Made by a program: the position numbers and the translations under genes
In this document: piece by piece, positions 7,193 to 16,353 of the stretch
Layout: each line of letters opens with the position of its first letter
Position numbering within the stretch: the stretch's first letter is position 1
The notes under the pieces: model-generated
The model's database searches: none
Seen by the model: only the letters and a program-made list of their open reading frames with translations
What the model was told of the DNA's origin: nothing
DNA from: an uncultured Clostridia bacterium
Lineage (GTDB): Bacteria; Bacillota_A; Clostridia; TANB77; CAG-508
Direction: 5' to 3'
Length of the DNA stretch: 43,784 bases
Assembly (NCBI GenBank): GCA_947624715.1
Contig: CANQLO010000010.1
Span: 1 to 43,784 of the forward strand

Positions 7193-8899
7193 ATGGAAAA
7201 TTTACAAATTAGAGATTTAAAAGATATGTTAAAGAAAACTGGAGAAATCTATGGAGATAGACCAGCTTATAAAATAAGATTATCAAATATAGAAGATGAA
7301 AATAAAAAATATTTAACAATAACACATAAACAAGTTCGAGAAATGATAGATGCTTTAGGAACTGCTTTGATTGAAATGGGACTAAAAGGAAAAAGAATTG
7401 CAGTAATTGGAGAAAACAGATATGAATGGGAAGTTGCTTATTTGGCAATAGTTTGTGGAACTGGAATAGTGGTACCACTTGACAAATCACTACCAGAAAA
7501 CGAATTAGAAAGCTTGATAGAAAGATCAGGAGTTGAAGCAATATTTTACTCAGAAAATTATAAAGATGAACTAAGTAGAATAATTAGAAGAGGAACGGGT
7601 AAGCTAAAAAGACTTATATCAATGGATTTAAAAGAACACAAAGATGGCGTTTACTCAGAACTTGAATTAATTGAAACAGGAAAAAAACTAATAAGACTAG
7701 GAAATAGAAAATTCATAGATGCAAAAATAAGTCCAACTAAGATGAACATAATGTTATTTACATCAGGAACAACATCAAAATCAAAAGTAGTAGCATTATC
7801 ACACAAAAACTTATGCTCAAATTTAATGGATATAAAATCTGTTCTTGATATAAATTCAGAAGATAGGATATTATCTTTCTTGCCACTTCACCATGTATTT
7901 GAATGTACGGTAGGATTTTTATTTTCATTATATTGTGGAAGTCAAACATCGTTTTGCGATGGTATAAGACACATTCCAGAAAACTTAAACGAATACAAAA
8001 TAACATTTATGTCATCTGTTCCAGCTATTTATGAAAGTTTCTATAAAACAATTATTAAAAAGTTAGAAAAAGAAGGAAAGCTTGAGGAAGTAAATAAATT
8101 AGTAGAAAAATATAAAGATAAATCAATGGAGGAAAAGAAAAAAGTATTTAAAGAAATACATCAGATGTTTGGAGGACACATTAAACTTCTTATAAGTGGA
8201 GCGGCAGGACTTGATCCAAATGTAGAACAAGGTTTTAGAAATTTTGGATTAAATTTATGCCAAGGATATGGGCTTACAGAAACATCTCCTGTTATAGGAG
8301 TTGAAACAAATGAAAACTTTAGAGTAGGTTCAATAGGAAAAGTTCTTCCACATGTAAAGGCAAAAATAGAAGATGTAAATAGCGAAGGTATAGGTGAACT
8401 TGTTGTAAAAGGTCCAAACATTATGCTTGAATATTTTGAAAACAAAGAAGCAACAGATGAGGCATTGGTAGATGGCTGGTTTTATACAGGAGACTTAGCA
8501 AAAATAGATAAAGATGGATATATATATATTTGTGGAAGAAAAAAGAGTGTTATTGTTTTAAAAAATGGAAAAAATATCTTTCCAGAAGAAATGGAAAGTT
8601 TAATTAACAGAATTGAAGGTGTAAAAGAATCTTTTATATTTGGAAAAGCAAATAAGAATGACAAAGAAGATATAAGAATAAATGTAAAAATAGTATTTGA
8701 TAGAAAGATAATGGAAGATGCATATAAAGTAAAAACAGATGAAGAAATATACAATGCTTTAAATAAAAAAATAAAAGAAATAAACAAGGAAATGCCACCA
8801 TATAAAGCAGTAAGAAAAGTAATATTAACAGAAGTACCTTTAATAAAAACAACAACATCAAAAATAAAAAGACAAGAAGAAATTAAGACAGTTCTTTAG
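7193..8899 (+). CDS. AMP-dependent acyl-CoA/acyl-ACP synthetase (long-chain fatty acid ligase type)
   Basis: A 568-residue ANL-superfamily adenylating enzyme that activates a fatty acid through an acyl-AMP intermediate. Motifs are the P-loop LFTSGTTSKSKVVALSHKN (about residues 185-203), FLPLHHVFE, GYGLTETSP (the A4/A5 region), DGWFYTGDLAKID with the catalytic Asp, and the hinge GRKKSVIVLKNGKNIFPEE. The C-terminal Lys lies in KTTTSKIKRQ. I start at ATG 7193 because AGAGGG sits 7 nt upstream; the in-frame ATG at 7175 precedes that site and lacks its own. It precedes the fatty-acid synthesis genes by 117 bp, so it may channel exogenous fatty acids into lipid synthesis. CoA versus ACP as acceptor is unresolved. 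Confidence 0.85.
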   Translation: MENLQIRDLKDMLKKTGEIYGDRPAYKIRLSNIEDENKKYLTITHKQVREMIDALGTALIEMGLKGKRIAVIGENRYEWEVAYLAIVCGTGIVVPLDKSLPENELESLIERSGVEAIFYSENYKDELSRIIRRGTGKLKRLISMDLKEHKDGVYSELELIETGKKLIRLGNRKFIDAKISPTKMNIMLFTSGTTSKSKVVALSHKNLCSNLMDIKSVLDINSEDRILSFLPLHHVFECTVGFLFSLYCGSQTSFCDGIRHIPENLNEYKITFMSSVPAIYESFYKTIIKKLEKEGKLEEVNKLVEKYKDKSMEEKKKVFKEIHQMFGGHIKLLISGAAGLDPNVEQGFRNFGLNLCQGYGLTETSPVIGVETNENFRVGSIGKVLPHVKAKIEDVNSEGIGELVVKGPNIMLEYFENKEATDEALVDGWFYTGDLAKIDKDGYIYICGRKKSVIVLKNGKNIFPEEMESLINRIEGVKESFIFGKANKNDKEDIRINVKIVFDRKIMEDAYKVKTDEEIYNALNKKIKEINKEMPPYKAVRKVILTEVPLIKTTTSKIKRQEEIKTVL

Positions 8900-9016
8900 A
8901 AAAAGATGTAAAATAATACTTAAAATGAAGATTTAAAATAAAATAAAAAAATTCATAAAATAGCAAGTTGCAAAAAAGGTTATGCTGAAAAAAGTAGTTT
9001 AGAAAGGATTTACAGA

Positions 9017-9601
9017 TTGAAAAAAATCGAGATTGAAGGATTAGTTACCAAAATAATTGGAACTGAAATCTATTATTATAAAGAAATAGATTCAACCCAA
9101 AAGGAAGTCTGGAGAAGATTAGAAAAAAATAATATAAAAAATGGAACAATTATCATGGCAGATATACAAACCGCAGGAGTAGGCACACATGGAAGAACAT
9201 GGTATACATCACAAAAAGGTAACATTGCATTTTCATTTGTATTTTTTCCAAACTGCAAAGCTAAGAGATTAGAAAATATTACAACTGAAATAGCTAAAAC
9301 ATTTGTACAAATATTTTATGATTTTTACAAGATAAAATTAGAAATTAAAGAACCAAATGATTTAATTTTACATAATAAAAAGATTGGTGGAATATTAACA
9401 GAAACAAAATTAAGTGGTGAAAATGTAAAAGAGATAGTAATTGGTGTTGGAATAAATACAAGCAAAAAGAAATTTGAAGATGACATTAAAGAGATAGCGA
9501 CATCTATTTATAAAGAATGTGAAATTAAAGTAGATAATCAAAGAGTAATAAAGGAATTTTGTAATAGATTTGAAAGATATTTATTGAAGGTAAGGTATTA
9601 A
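9017..9601 (+). CDS. birA: Biotin--[acetyl-CoA carboxylase] ligase
   Basis: A 194-residue biotin protein ligase that biotinylates AccB, encoded downstream in the same cluster. It contains only the catalytic domain, without the N-terminal winged helix of repressor-type BirA, so it should not regulate transcription. Start is TTG 9017 after AAAGGATT. Motifs are EIDSTQKE, QTAGVGTHGRTWYT, KEPNDLIL (the usual KWPND with Trp replaced by Glu) and KIGGILTE. The biotinyl-AMP loop normally reads GRGRRGR; here it reads GVGTHGR, so the first Arg is missing. The small C-terminal SH3-like domain also seems reduced. It ends 2 bp before fabD. Confidence 0.85.
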   Translation: MKKIEIEGLVTKIIGTEIYYYKEIDSTQKEVWRRLEKNNIKNGTIIMADIQTAGVGTHGRTWYTSQKGNIAFSFVFFPNCKAKRLENITTEIAKTFVQIFYDFYKIKLEIKEPNDLILHNKKIGGILTETKLSGENVKEIVIGVGINTSKKKFEDDIKEIATSIYKECEIKVDNQRVIKEFCNRFERYLLKVRY

Positions 9602-9603
9602 AA

Positions 9604-10545
9604 ATGAAGATAGGATTTTTGTTCCCAGGTCAAGGTTCCCAAAGTGTAGGAATGGGAAAAGACTTATATGAAAGTTTTGAAGAATATAAAAAGGTTTATG
9701 AAGAAGTAAACAGAATAACAGGAATTGATATAGCAAAAATAACTTTTGAAAAAGAAGATATGCTTAGTCAAACTAAATACACTCAGCTTTGTATTTTAAC
9801 AATGAGTATGGCAATTTTAAAGTTATTAAAAAAAGAAAATATAATAGCAGATATATCAATGGGATTAAGCTTAGGAGAATATTCTGCATTAATATATAGT
9901 GGATGCTTGGATTTTGAAGATGGAATAAAATTAGTTAAAAAAAGAGGAGAATACATGCAAGACTTAGTACCAGATGGAGAGTGGGCTATGTCTGCAATAA
10001 TTGGTTTAGATGAAGAAACTTTAAGAAATATTTGCAACAGTATAAGTTCTGGTTTTGTAACACTAGCTAATTTTAATTGTATTGGACAGATTGCAATATC
10101 CGGTGAAAAAGTAGCAGTAGAAGAAGCAATGACAAAGGCAAAAGAAATGGGAGCAAGAAAAGCAGTTCCGCTAAAAACATCTGGTCCATTTCACACGAAG
10201 ATGTTATCTAAGGCTTCAGAAAAATTAAGAGAAGAACTTGAAAATGTAAAATTTAATAATTTTGAAACACCAGTTATAAAAAACTTAGATGGGCAAATAT
10301 ATAAAAATAATGATAACATCAGAGAAATTTTGTCAAAGCACATTATAAGTCCGGTAAGATTTACAGAAAGTATAAAAACAATGTTGGATTATGGAGTAGA
10401 TACATTCGTAGAAATTGGACCGGGCAAAACATTAACATCTTTTGTTAAGAAAACAGATTCAAATGTAAAACTTTATAACATAAATGATAAGAAAAGTTTT
10501 GAAGAAGCTGTATTAGATATTAAAAGAATAAATAGTAAAAACTGA
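9604..10545 (+). CDS. fabD: Malonyl-CoA:ACP transacylase
   Basis: A 313-residue FabD, which moves malonyl from CoA to acyl carrier protein. The N-terminal FLFPGQGSQ holds the oxyanion-hole Gln. Ser89 in GLSLGEYS is the nucleophile (the more usual GHSLGE has His where Leu88 stands). Arg114 in KKRGEYM binds the malonyl carboxylate, and His197 in TSGPFHTKM is the catalytic base. Length is typical. The gene starts 2 bp after birA, so translation is probably coupled. No acpP is present in this cluster, so the ACP partner must be encoded elsewhere. Confidence 0.93.
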   Translation: MKIGFLFPGQGSQSVGMGKDLYESFEEYKKVYEEVNRITGIDIAKITFEKEDMLSQTKYTQLCILTMSMAILKLLKKENIIADISMGLSLGEYSALIYSGCLDFEDGIKLVKKRGEYMQDLVPDGEWAMSAIIGLDEETLRNICNSISSGFVTLANFNCIGQIAISGEKVAVEEAMTKAKEMGARKAVPLKTSGPFHTKMLSKASEKLREELENVKFNNFETPVIKNLDGQIYKNNDNIREILSKHIISPVRFTESIKTMLDYGVDTFVEIGPGKTLTSFVKKTDSNVKLYNINDKKSFEEAVLDIKRINSKN

Positions 10546-10664
10546 TACATAAAAGATAATAATAAAACGCTAAAAAAGTTAGAACTAAAGCTAATTGAAA
10601 AGTTCAATAAAAAAGTACAATTATAAAAATCGGAAATTTTTGAGTATGGAAAGGAAAAAATAAA

Positions 10665-11400
10665 ATGAGTAAAGTTGCTTTAATCACAGGAGCTACAAGA
10701 GGAATAGGAAAACAAATTTCACTAACTCTTGCAAAAGAAGGTTATGATATAGCCTTAAATTACAGAACAGAAAATGATGAATTAGAAGATTTAAAAAAAC
10801 AAATTGAAGGTTTAAATGTAAAATGCTTGCCTATTAAAGGTGATGTATCAAGTTATGAAGATTGTGAAAATATGACAAAGCAAGTAATAGAAAGATTTGG
10901 ACAAATTGATGTGTTGGTAAACAATGCTGGTATTACCAAGGATACATTACTTGTAAGAATGAAAAAAGAAGATTTTGAAAGTGTAATAGATGTAAATCTA
11001 GTTGGAACATTTAACATGACTAAAAATGTTGCAGGATACATGATGAAGGCAAGAAGCGGAAGGATAATAAATATTTCTTCAGTAGTAGGTATAGCAGGAA
11101 ATGCTGGACAAAGCAATTATTCGGCTTCAAAAGCTGGAATAATAGGATTTACTAAAAGTCTAGCGAAAGAGCTTGCAAGCAGAAATATATTAGTTAATGC
11201 AGTAGCACCTCGGTTACATTGAAACAGCTATGACAAATTTATTAAGCGATAGTGTAAAAGAAAATATATTAAATACAATTCCATTAAAAAGAGTAGGAAA
11301 AGCAGAAGATGTTGCCAATGTTGTTAAATTTTTAGCATCTGATGAAAGTAGCTATATTACAGGACAGGTAATAAATATTGATGGAGGAATGTTAATGTAA
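10665..11400 (+). CDS. fabG: 3-oxoacyl-ACP reductase, split by a +1 frameshift at a CGG codon
   Basis: FabG is the NADPH-dependent short-chain dehydrogenase of the elongation cycle. The first frame (10665-11222) has TGATRGIGK (residues 8-16), NNAGI, Ser138/139, Tyr152 and Lys156 (YSASK), then reads VNAVAP-R-L-H-stop. If the C at 11211 is skipped, reading continues GYIETAMTNLL and on to INIDGGMLM with TAA 11398-11400, exactly the FabG C-terminus. The repaired protein has 244 residues, the normal length. The zero-frame codon at the break is CGG, not seen in frame in intact genes here. All other features and the surrounding operon look functional. Possible explanations are programmed +1 frameshifting, a real mutation or a sequence error. 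The start follows GGAAAGGA at 10648-10655. Confidence 0.9.
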
Positions 11401-11424
11401 TAAAAATGTAAAGTCTATCATTGC

Positions 11425-11451
11425 AGATAGATGAATTTTCTAGAGTATAAA
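11425..11451 (+). repeat. 27-nt intra-operon repeat, copy 1 (before fabF)
   Basis: AGATAGATGAATTTTCTAGA plus GTATAAA occurs here and again at 15369-15395 with one difference (A or C after ATGA). It is preceded by a small CTATC/GATAG hairpin. Its position 50 bp before fabF suggests an RNA processing, regulatory or internal promoter role (inference). Confidence 0.65.
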
Positions 11452-11500
11452 TAGCAAATTGATGATAGAAATAAATAATTAGAAAGGAAGAATTTTAAAA

Positions 11501-12757
11501 GTGGAAAAAAGAGTTGTTATTACAGGACTTGGAGCAATTACTCCAATTGGAAATAATGTAGATGAATTTTGGAAAGGTATTGAAGAAAATAAATGTGGAG
11601 TAGATGAAATTAAAGCTATTGATACTACTAACTTCAAAACTAAGTTTGACGCAGAAGTTAAAAACTTTGAAGAGGAAAAATACTTTGATCCGAAACAAAT
11701 AAAAAGATTTGATAGAGTTTCTAAATTCGCAATTGTAGCTGCTAAAGAAGCTTTAGAAAATAGCAAAATAACAGAAGAAAACACAGACTTTAATAAAGTG
11801 GGTATATTTATAAGTTCAGGTATAGGTGGACTTACTACAATACAAAATCAATGTGAGGTTAACTTTGAAAAAGGTAATAGAAGAGTATCACCAATGTTTA
11901 TACCAATGGCTATTGCAAATATGCCTGCAGGAAATGTTGCTATTGAATTAAAGCTAAAAGGGGAGTCCATTTCAATAGTATCAGCGTGTGCGTCTTCAAC
12001 GCATTCAATAGGTGAAGCATATAGAACGATAAAAAATGGATATGAGGATGTAATTTTAGCAGGTGGAAGTGAAGCAGCAATATGTGAAGTTGGAATAGCT
12101 GGTTTTGAAAATATGAAAGCACTATCAAGTGCAGAAGAAAAAGATAGAGCATCAATTCCTTTTGACAAAGAAAGAAGTGGTTTTGTTATGGGTGAAGGTG
12201 CAGGGGTTCTTGTTTTAGAAGAACTAGAACATGCTAAAAAAAGAGGTGCTAAAATTTATGCAGAAGTTGTAGGATATGGTGCAACATCTGATGCATATCA
12301 TATAACTTCACCAGATCCATCTGGAGATGGTGCTATAAGAGCAATGGAAAGAGCTTTAGACGATGCTCATATAAATATTAATAATATTGATTATATAAAT
12401 GCACACGGAACATCAACATCTTTAAATGATTCGACAGAGACAAAGGCAATCAAAGCATTATTAGAAAAACAAGGAGATGTAGATATTTTAAAAGAAAAAT
12501 TATTAGTAAGCTCGACAAAAAGCAATACAGGACATCTTTTAGGAGCAGCAGGAGCAGTTGAGGCAATTGCCTGCACAAAAGCTATTGAAAAATCATTAGT
12601 ACCAGCAACAATCAACTATAAGGTAAAAGATGAAGAATGTGACTTAAACGTAGTGCCTAATAAAAATATAAAGAAAGACTTAAAATATGTAATGTCAAAT
12701 TCACTAGGATTTGGCGGACATAATGCAAGTATTATATTAAAAAAATATGAGGATTAG
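11501..12757 (+). CDS. fabF: Beta-ketoacyl-ACP synthase II
   Basis: A 418-residue condensing enzyme of the elongation cycle. The nucleophile is Cys163 in SACASSTHS, with the two active-site His at 302 (NAHGTSTSLND) and 345 (NTGHLLGAAG). The terminal SLGFGGHNASIIL is also characteristic. Start is GTG 11501, with AGAAAGGAAG about 12 nt upstream, a long spacing shared by some neighbours. It is the only condensing enzyme in the cluster, and the initiating enzyme FabH is not present. It lies about 100 bp after fabG, separated by a 27-nt repeat that recurs before accD. Confidence 0.95.
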   Translation: MEKRVVITGLGAITPIGNNVDEFWKGIEENKCGVDEIKAIDTTNFKTKFDAEVKNFEEEKYFDPKQIKRFDRVSKFAIVAAKEALENSKITEENTDFNKVGIFISSGIGGLTTIQNQCEVNFEKGNRRVSPMFIPMAIANMPAGNVAIELKLKGESISIVSACASSTHSIGEAYRTIKNGYEDVILAGGSEAAICEVGIAGFENMKALSSAEEKDRASIPFDKERSGFVMGEGAGVLVLEELEHAKKRGAKIYAEVVGYGATSDAYHITSPDPSGDGAIRAMERALDDAHININNIDYINAHGTSTSLNDSTETKAIKALLEKQGDVDILKEKLLVSSTKSNTGHLLGAAGAVEAIACTKAIEKSLVPATINYKVKDEECDLNVVPNKNIKKDLKYVMSNSLGFGGHNASIILKKYED

Positions 12758-12781
12758 AATGAAAGCAAGATAAAAAATATA

Positions 12782-12827
12782 TGAGGCTAAAAAAGGAAAA
12801 CAGGATTAATTTTAATCTTGCGCCTCA
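12782..12827 (+). other. Nested intergenic hairpin between fabF and accB
   Basis: TGAGGC (12782-12787) pairs with GCCTCA (12822-12827), and inside it GATTA pairs with TAATC around ATTT. No T-run follows, so it is more likely an mRNA processing or stability element than a terminator. Confidence 0.45.
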
Positions 12828-12845
12828 AGAAAGGAATAATAAAAA

Positions 12846-13340
12846 ATGGAATATGAAAAAATAAAACAACTTATGGATGATATGGGAAACTCAAAACTAA
12901 GTTCAATAGATATTGAGTTTCCAGATGGTATTAAAATTAAAATGGAGAAAAAAGAAAACACAATAATTAAGGAAGTAACTAATGTTAAAAATAATGATGC
13001 AAAAACAACTAACTATAGTGGAGAAAATAATAATGATGCAAATGCAATTAGCTATAGTGAAAATAATAACAATCAAAACTTAGAAAATGATTTAAACAAA
13101 GAAGAAGGAAATATTGTTAAATCTCCAATGGTTGGAACTTTTTATATTAAGTCATCTCCAAGTAGTAATCCTTATGTTGAAGTTGGAACAGAAGTTAAAG
13201 AAGGAGATGTACTTTGTATAATTGAAGCAATGAAACTTATGAATGAAATAGAATCAGAATATACTGGTAAAATTGCAGAGATATATGTAAAAGATGGAGA
13301 GCCAGTTGAATATGGTAAGCCTTTATTTAGAATAGTTTAA
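12846..13340 (+). CDS. accB: Biotin carboxyl carrier protein of acetyl-CoA carboxylase
   Basis: A 164-residue carrier. The C-terminal biotinyl domain (about 88-164) contains SPMVGTFY and EAMKLMNE, with Lys130 as the biotinylation site. The N-terminal 40 residues match AccB (IKQLMDDM, DIEFPDGIKIKM). The linker (about 45-88) is Asn/Glu-rich with NNN runs, replacing the Pro/Ala linker common in GC-richer species. It is substrate for the birA product of the same cluster and partner of AccC. Starts after AAAGGAATAATAAAAA. Confidence 0.93.
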   Translation: MEYEKIKQLMDDMGNSKLSSIDIEFPDGIKIKMEKKENTIIKEVTNVKNNDAKTTNYSGENNNDANAISYSENNNNQNLENDLNKEEGNIVKSPMVGTFYIKSSPSSNPYVEVGTEVKEGDVLCIIEAMKLMNEIESEYTGKIAEIYVKDGEPVEYGKPLFRIV

Positions 13341-13423
13341 GACACAAAGGTTAGGTATTATTTAAACAAGACTAAGCAAAAAAATGTAGCATCAATAATA
13401 AAAAAGTAAAGAAGGAAATGAAT

Positions 13424-13846
13424 ATGTTAGATAAAGAAGAAATAAAAAATATAATTCCACAAAGAGAACCATTTTTGATGATAGATGAAGTAGAAAGTTA
13501 TGTTCCAGGAGAAAGTGCAGTTGCTTATAAAAATGTAAAAGCAGATGAATGGTATTTTCAAGGTCACTTTCCGGGAAAACCAATAATGCCAGGGGTACTT
13601 ATTACAGAAAGCTTAGCACAAGCTGGTGCAGTTGCAATTTTGTCAATGGAAGAAAATAAGGGCAAAAATGCTTTATTTGGCGGAATAGATAAAATGAAAT
13701 TTAAGAAAATGGTTGTTCCAGGAGATAGACTAAAACTAGAAGTTAAGATTATAAAAAGAAAAGGACCAATAGGAGTAGGAGAAGCAATTGCAACAGTAGA
13801 TGGAAAGATAGCAGCAAAAGGTGAACTTACTTTTGCAATCGTATAA
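13424..13846 (+). CDS. fabZ: 3-hydroxyacyl-ACP dehydratase
   Basis: A 140-residue hot-dog fold dehydratase of the elongation cycle. The active-site helix reads [20 protein letters not shown], with His48 and Glu62 (numbering from this start) as catalytic residues. [14 protein letters not shown] near the N-terminus is typical. I prefer ATG 13424 ([11 protein letters not shown]) over ATG 13418 because GAAGGA is then 7 nt upstream rather than 1-2 nt. No fabA, fabM or fabN isomerase signature is visible, so it is called FabZ rather than a bifunctional enzyme. Confidence 0.93.
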   Translation: MLDKEEIKNIIPQREPFLMIDEVESYVPGESAVAYKNVKADEWYFQGHFPGKPIMPGVLITESLAQAGAVAILSMEENKGKNALFGGIDKMKFKKMVVPGDRLKLEVKIIKRKGPIGVGEAIATVDGKIAAKGELTFAIV

Positions 13847-13977
13847 TTAAAAAAGAATTTTTAAAATAACGTAAAGATTAAATAAAAAATAATGCAAAAA
13901 AGTTTACCAAATCGAACTTTTAAGATAATTTAAAGTAGTTCAAAAAAATTATGAAAATTTAGGAGAGGAATAAAAAG

Positions 13978-15321
13978 ATGAATAAAATTTTAGTAGCAAA
14001 TCGTGGTGAAATTGCTGTTAGAATAATTAGAGCATGCAAAGAAATGAATATAAAAACAGTTGCTGTTTATTCAGAAGCTGATAAAGACTCATTACATACA
14101 AGATTAGCAGATGAAGCCATTTGTATAGGTCCTGCTGCATCAAATAAAAGCTACTTAAATATCAAAAATATAATTGAAGCAGCTAATATAACAGGAGCAG
14201 ACAGTATTCATCCAGGCTTTGGATTTTTATCAGAAAATAGTAATTTTGCAAAAATTTGTGAAGAGTCAAATATAAAGTTTATTGGCCCATCATATAAAGT
14301 AATTGAAGCTATGGGAAATAAAGCAAATGCCAAAGAAACAATGAAAAAAGCAGGAGTTCCGGTAATACCAGGTTCAGATGGTAGTGTAAAAGGCTTAGCT
14401 GATTGTGTAAAAATAGCAGAAGAAATAGGATATCCAGTAATGCTTAAAGCATCAAGTGGTGGCGGAGGCAAGGGCATTAGAGTAGCTAACAATAAAGAAG
14501 AACTAGAAGAAAATTATAAGTTAGTTAGACAGGAAGCAAAAGCCGCATTTTCCGATGATGAAATATATATAGAAAAATTTATAAAAAATCCTAGACATAT
14601 AGAAGTTCAAATTTTAGCAGATGAATATGGTAATAGTGTATATCTAGGAGAAAGAGATTGTACAATACAAAGAAATCATCAGAAAGTTTTAGAAGAAACG
14701 CCATCACCAGTAATAGAAAATAAGTTAAGAAACAAACTGGGTGAATCAGCTTTAAAAGCTGTAAAAGCGGCTAGTTATACAAATGCTGGCACAATAGAAT
14801 TTTTAGTTGATGAAAGTAAAAACTTTTATTTCATGGAGATGAATACAAGAATCCAAGTAGAACACCCAATTACAGAAGAAAACACAGGAATAGATTTAAT
14901 AAAAGAACAAATTAGAATAGCAGCAGGAGAAAAGCTAAGATATAAGCAAAAAGAAATTGAATTTAAAGGACATTCAATAGAATGTAGAATAAATGCAGAA
15001 AATCCAAGTAAACATTTTAGACCATCTCCAGGAAAGATAACAGGACTTAACCTTCCGGGAGGAAATGGCATTAGAGTAGATACAGCTATTTACGAAGGAT
15101 ATGTGATTCCTCCAAACTATGATTCAATGATTGCTAAGATAATAGCACATGGAGTAAGTCGTAATGAGGCTATTGCAAAAATGAAAAGGGCATTAGAAGA
15201 GTTGGTAATTGAAGGAGTTGACACTAATATAGACTTTTTGTTAAGTATAATCAAAGATTTAGATTTTATAAGAGGAAATTATGACACATCATTTATTGAA
15301 AAAATGCTTAATAGAAAGTAA
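13978..15321 (+). CDS. accC: Biotin carboxylase subunit of acetyl-CoA carboxylase
   Basis: A 447-residue ATP-grasp enzyme that carboxylates biotin on AccB. Features are the N-terminal [29 protein letters not shown], the glycine-rich ATP loop [36 protein letters not shown] with the catalytic Glu and Arg region, and the C-terminal domain with [13 protein letters not shown]. Length is typical and the frame is intact. Start follows TAGGAGAGGAAT. It is followed by a region containing the second copy of the 27-nt repeat. Confidence 0.96.
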   Translation: MNKILVANRGEIAVRIIRACKEMNIKTVAVYSEADKDSLHTRLADEAICIGPAASNKSYLNIKNIIEAANITGADSIHPGFGFLSENSNFAKICEESNIKFIGPSYKVIEAMGNKANAKETMKKAGVPVIPGSDGSVKGLADCVKIAEEIGYPVMLKASSGGGGKGIRVANNKEELEENYKLVRQEAKAAFSDDEIYIEKFIKNPRHIEVQILADEYGNSVYLGERDCTIQRNHQKVLEETPSPVIENKLRNKLGESALKAVKAASYTNAGTIEFLVDESKNFYFMEMNTRIQVEHPITEENTGIDLIKEQIRIAAGEKLRYKQKEIEFKGHSIECRINAENPSKHFRPSPGKITGLNLPGGNGIRVDTAIYEGYVIPPNYDSMIAKIIAHGVSRNEAIAKMKRALEELVIEGVDTNIDFLLSIIKDLDFIRGNYDTSFIEKMLNRK

Positions 15322-15368
15322 GATAAAAAACTACTGTGATTTATACTACATGGCGAGTATATTATCGT

Positions 15369-15395
15369 AGATAGATGACTTTTCTAGAGTATAAA
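15369..15395 (+). repeat. 27-nt intra-operon repeat, copy 2 (before accD)
   Basis: Identical to 11425-11451 except at one position, and again placed shortly (17 bp) before the start of an operon gene. Confidence 0.65.
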
Positions 15396-15411
15396 AATAA
15401 AGAGGTTAAAA

Positions 15412-16263
15412 ATGATTGTTGATAAAATAAAGAAAAGAGAAAATAACTCAGTTATAAAAAAAGACAATAAAGTTGATATACCAGTTGGAAAATGGGTTAA
15501 ATGTGAGAAGTGTAAAGAAATTATATATAAGGAAATCTTAAAAGAAAATTATGGAATTTGTCCATCTTGTGGATATTATTTTAGAATATCATGTAGAAGA
15601 AGATTAGAACAGATTGCAGATAAAGATACTTTTAAAGAATTTGAACTAAATATTGATACTGTAAATCCGCTAGACTTACCGGAATATAAATCAAAGTTAG
15701 ATAATTTAAGAGAAAAAGTTAAATTAGATGAAGCTGTTAAATGTGGAACATGTCTTATAAATGGAATTGAAACAGTGATTTGTATAATGGATAGTAACTT
15801 TTTTATGGGAAGTATGGGTAGTGTTGTTGGAGAAAAAATAACTTACTCAATAGAAAAAGCAATAGAAAATAAACTACCACTTGTAATATTTGCTTGTTCT
15901 GGAGGAGCTAGAATGCAAGAAGGAATAATTTCTCTAATGCAGATGGCTAAAGTAACAGAAGCTTTATCTAAACTTGACAAAGCAGGAGAACTTTATATTT
16001 CAGTATTAACAGATCCAACTTATGGAGGAGTTACTGCAAGTTTTGCCACATTAGGAGATATAATTTTAGCAGAGCCAGGAGCTATGATCGGATTTGCGGG
16101 ACAAAGAGTAATAGAGCAAACAATTGGCGAAAAACTTCCAGAAGGATTCCAAACATCAGAATTTTTATTAGAACATGGCTTTATAGATAAAATTGTAGAA
16201 AGGGATAAAATGAAAGATACAATCTCTAAATTGTTAATACTAAATGGTTATAGCGAGAATTAA
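15412..16263 (+). CDS. accD: Acetyl-CoA carboxylase carboxyltransferase, beta subunit
   Basis: A 283-residue AccD, which with AccA transfers CO2 from biotin to acetyl-CoA. The N-terminal zinc ribbon is complete: Cys31, Cys34, Cys50 and Cys53 (CEKC and CPSC). The crotonase-like core has [38 protein letters not shown] and [11 protein letters not shown]. The C-terminal [14 protein letters not shown] is typical. It starts after AAAGAGGTTAAAA and is followed by accA, the usual order for the pair. Confidence 0.95.
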   Translation: MIVDKIKKRENNSVIKKDNKVDIPVGKWVKCEKCKEIIYKEILKENYGICPSCGYYFRISCRRRLEQIADKDTFKEFELNIDTVNPLDLPEYKSKLDNLREKVKLDEAVKCGTCLINGIETVICIMDSNFFMGSMGSVVGEKITYSIEKAIENKLPLVIFACSGGARMQEGIISLMQMAKVTEALSKLDKAGELYISVLTDPTYGGVTASFATLGDIILAEPGAMIGFAGQRVIEQTIGEKLPEGFQTSEFLLEHGFIDKIVERDKMKDTISKLLILNGYSEN

Positions 16264-16353
16264 GTGCTAAAATAATATTTTTAATTAAATTTTTATGATT
16301 TGAAGATAAGTAATAAAAATTAAATATTTTTAAAGAAAGGAATGATAGAAGTA

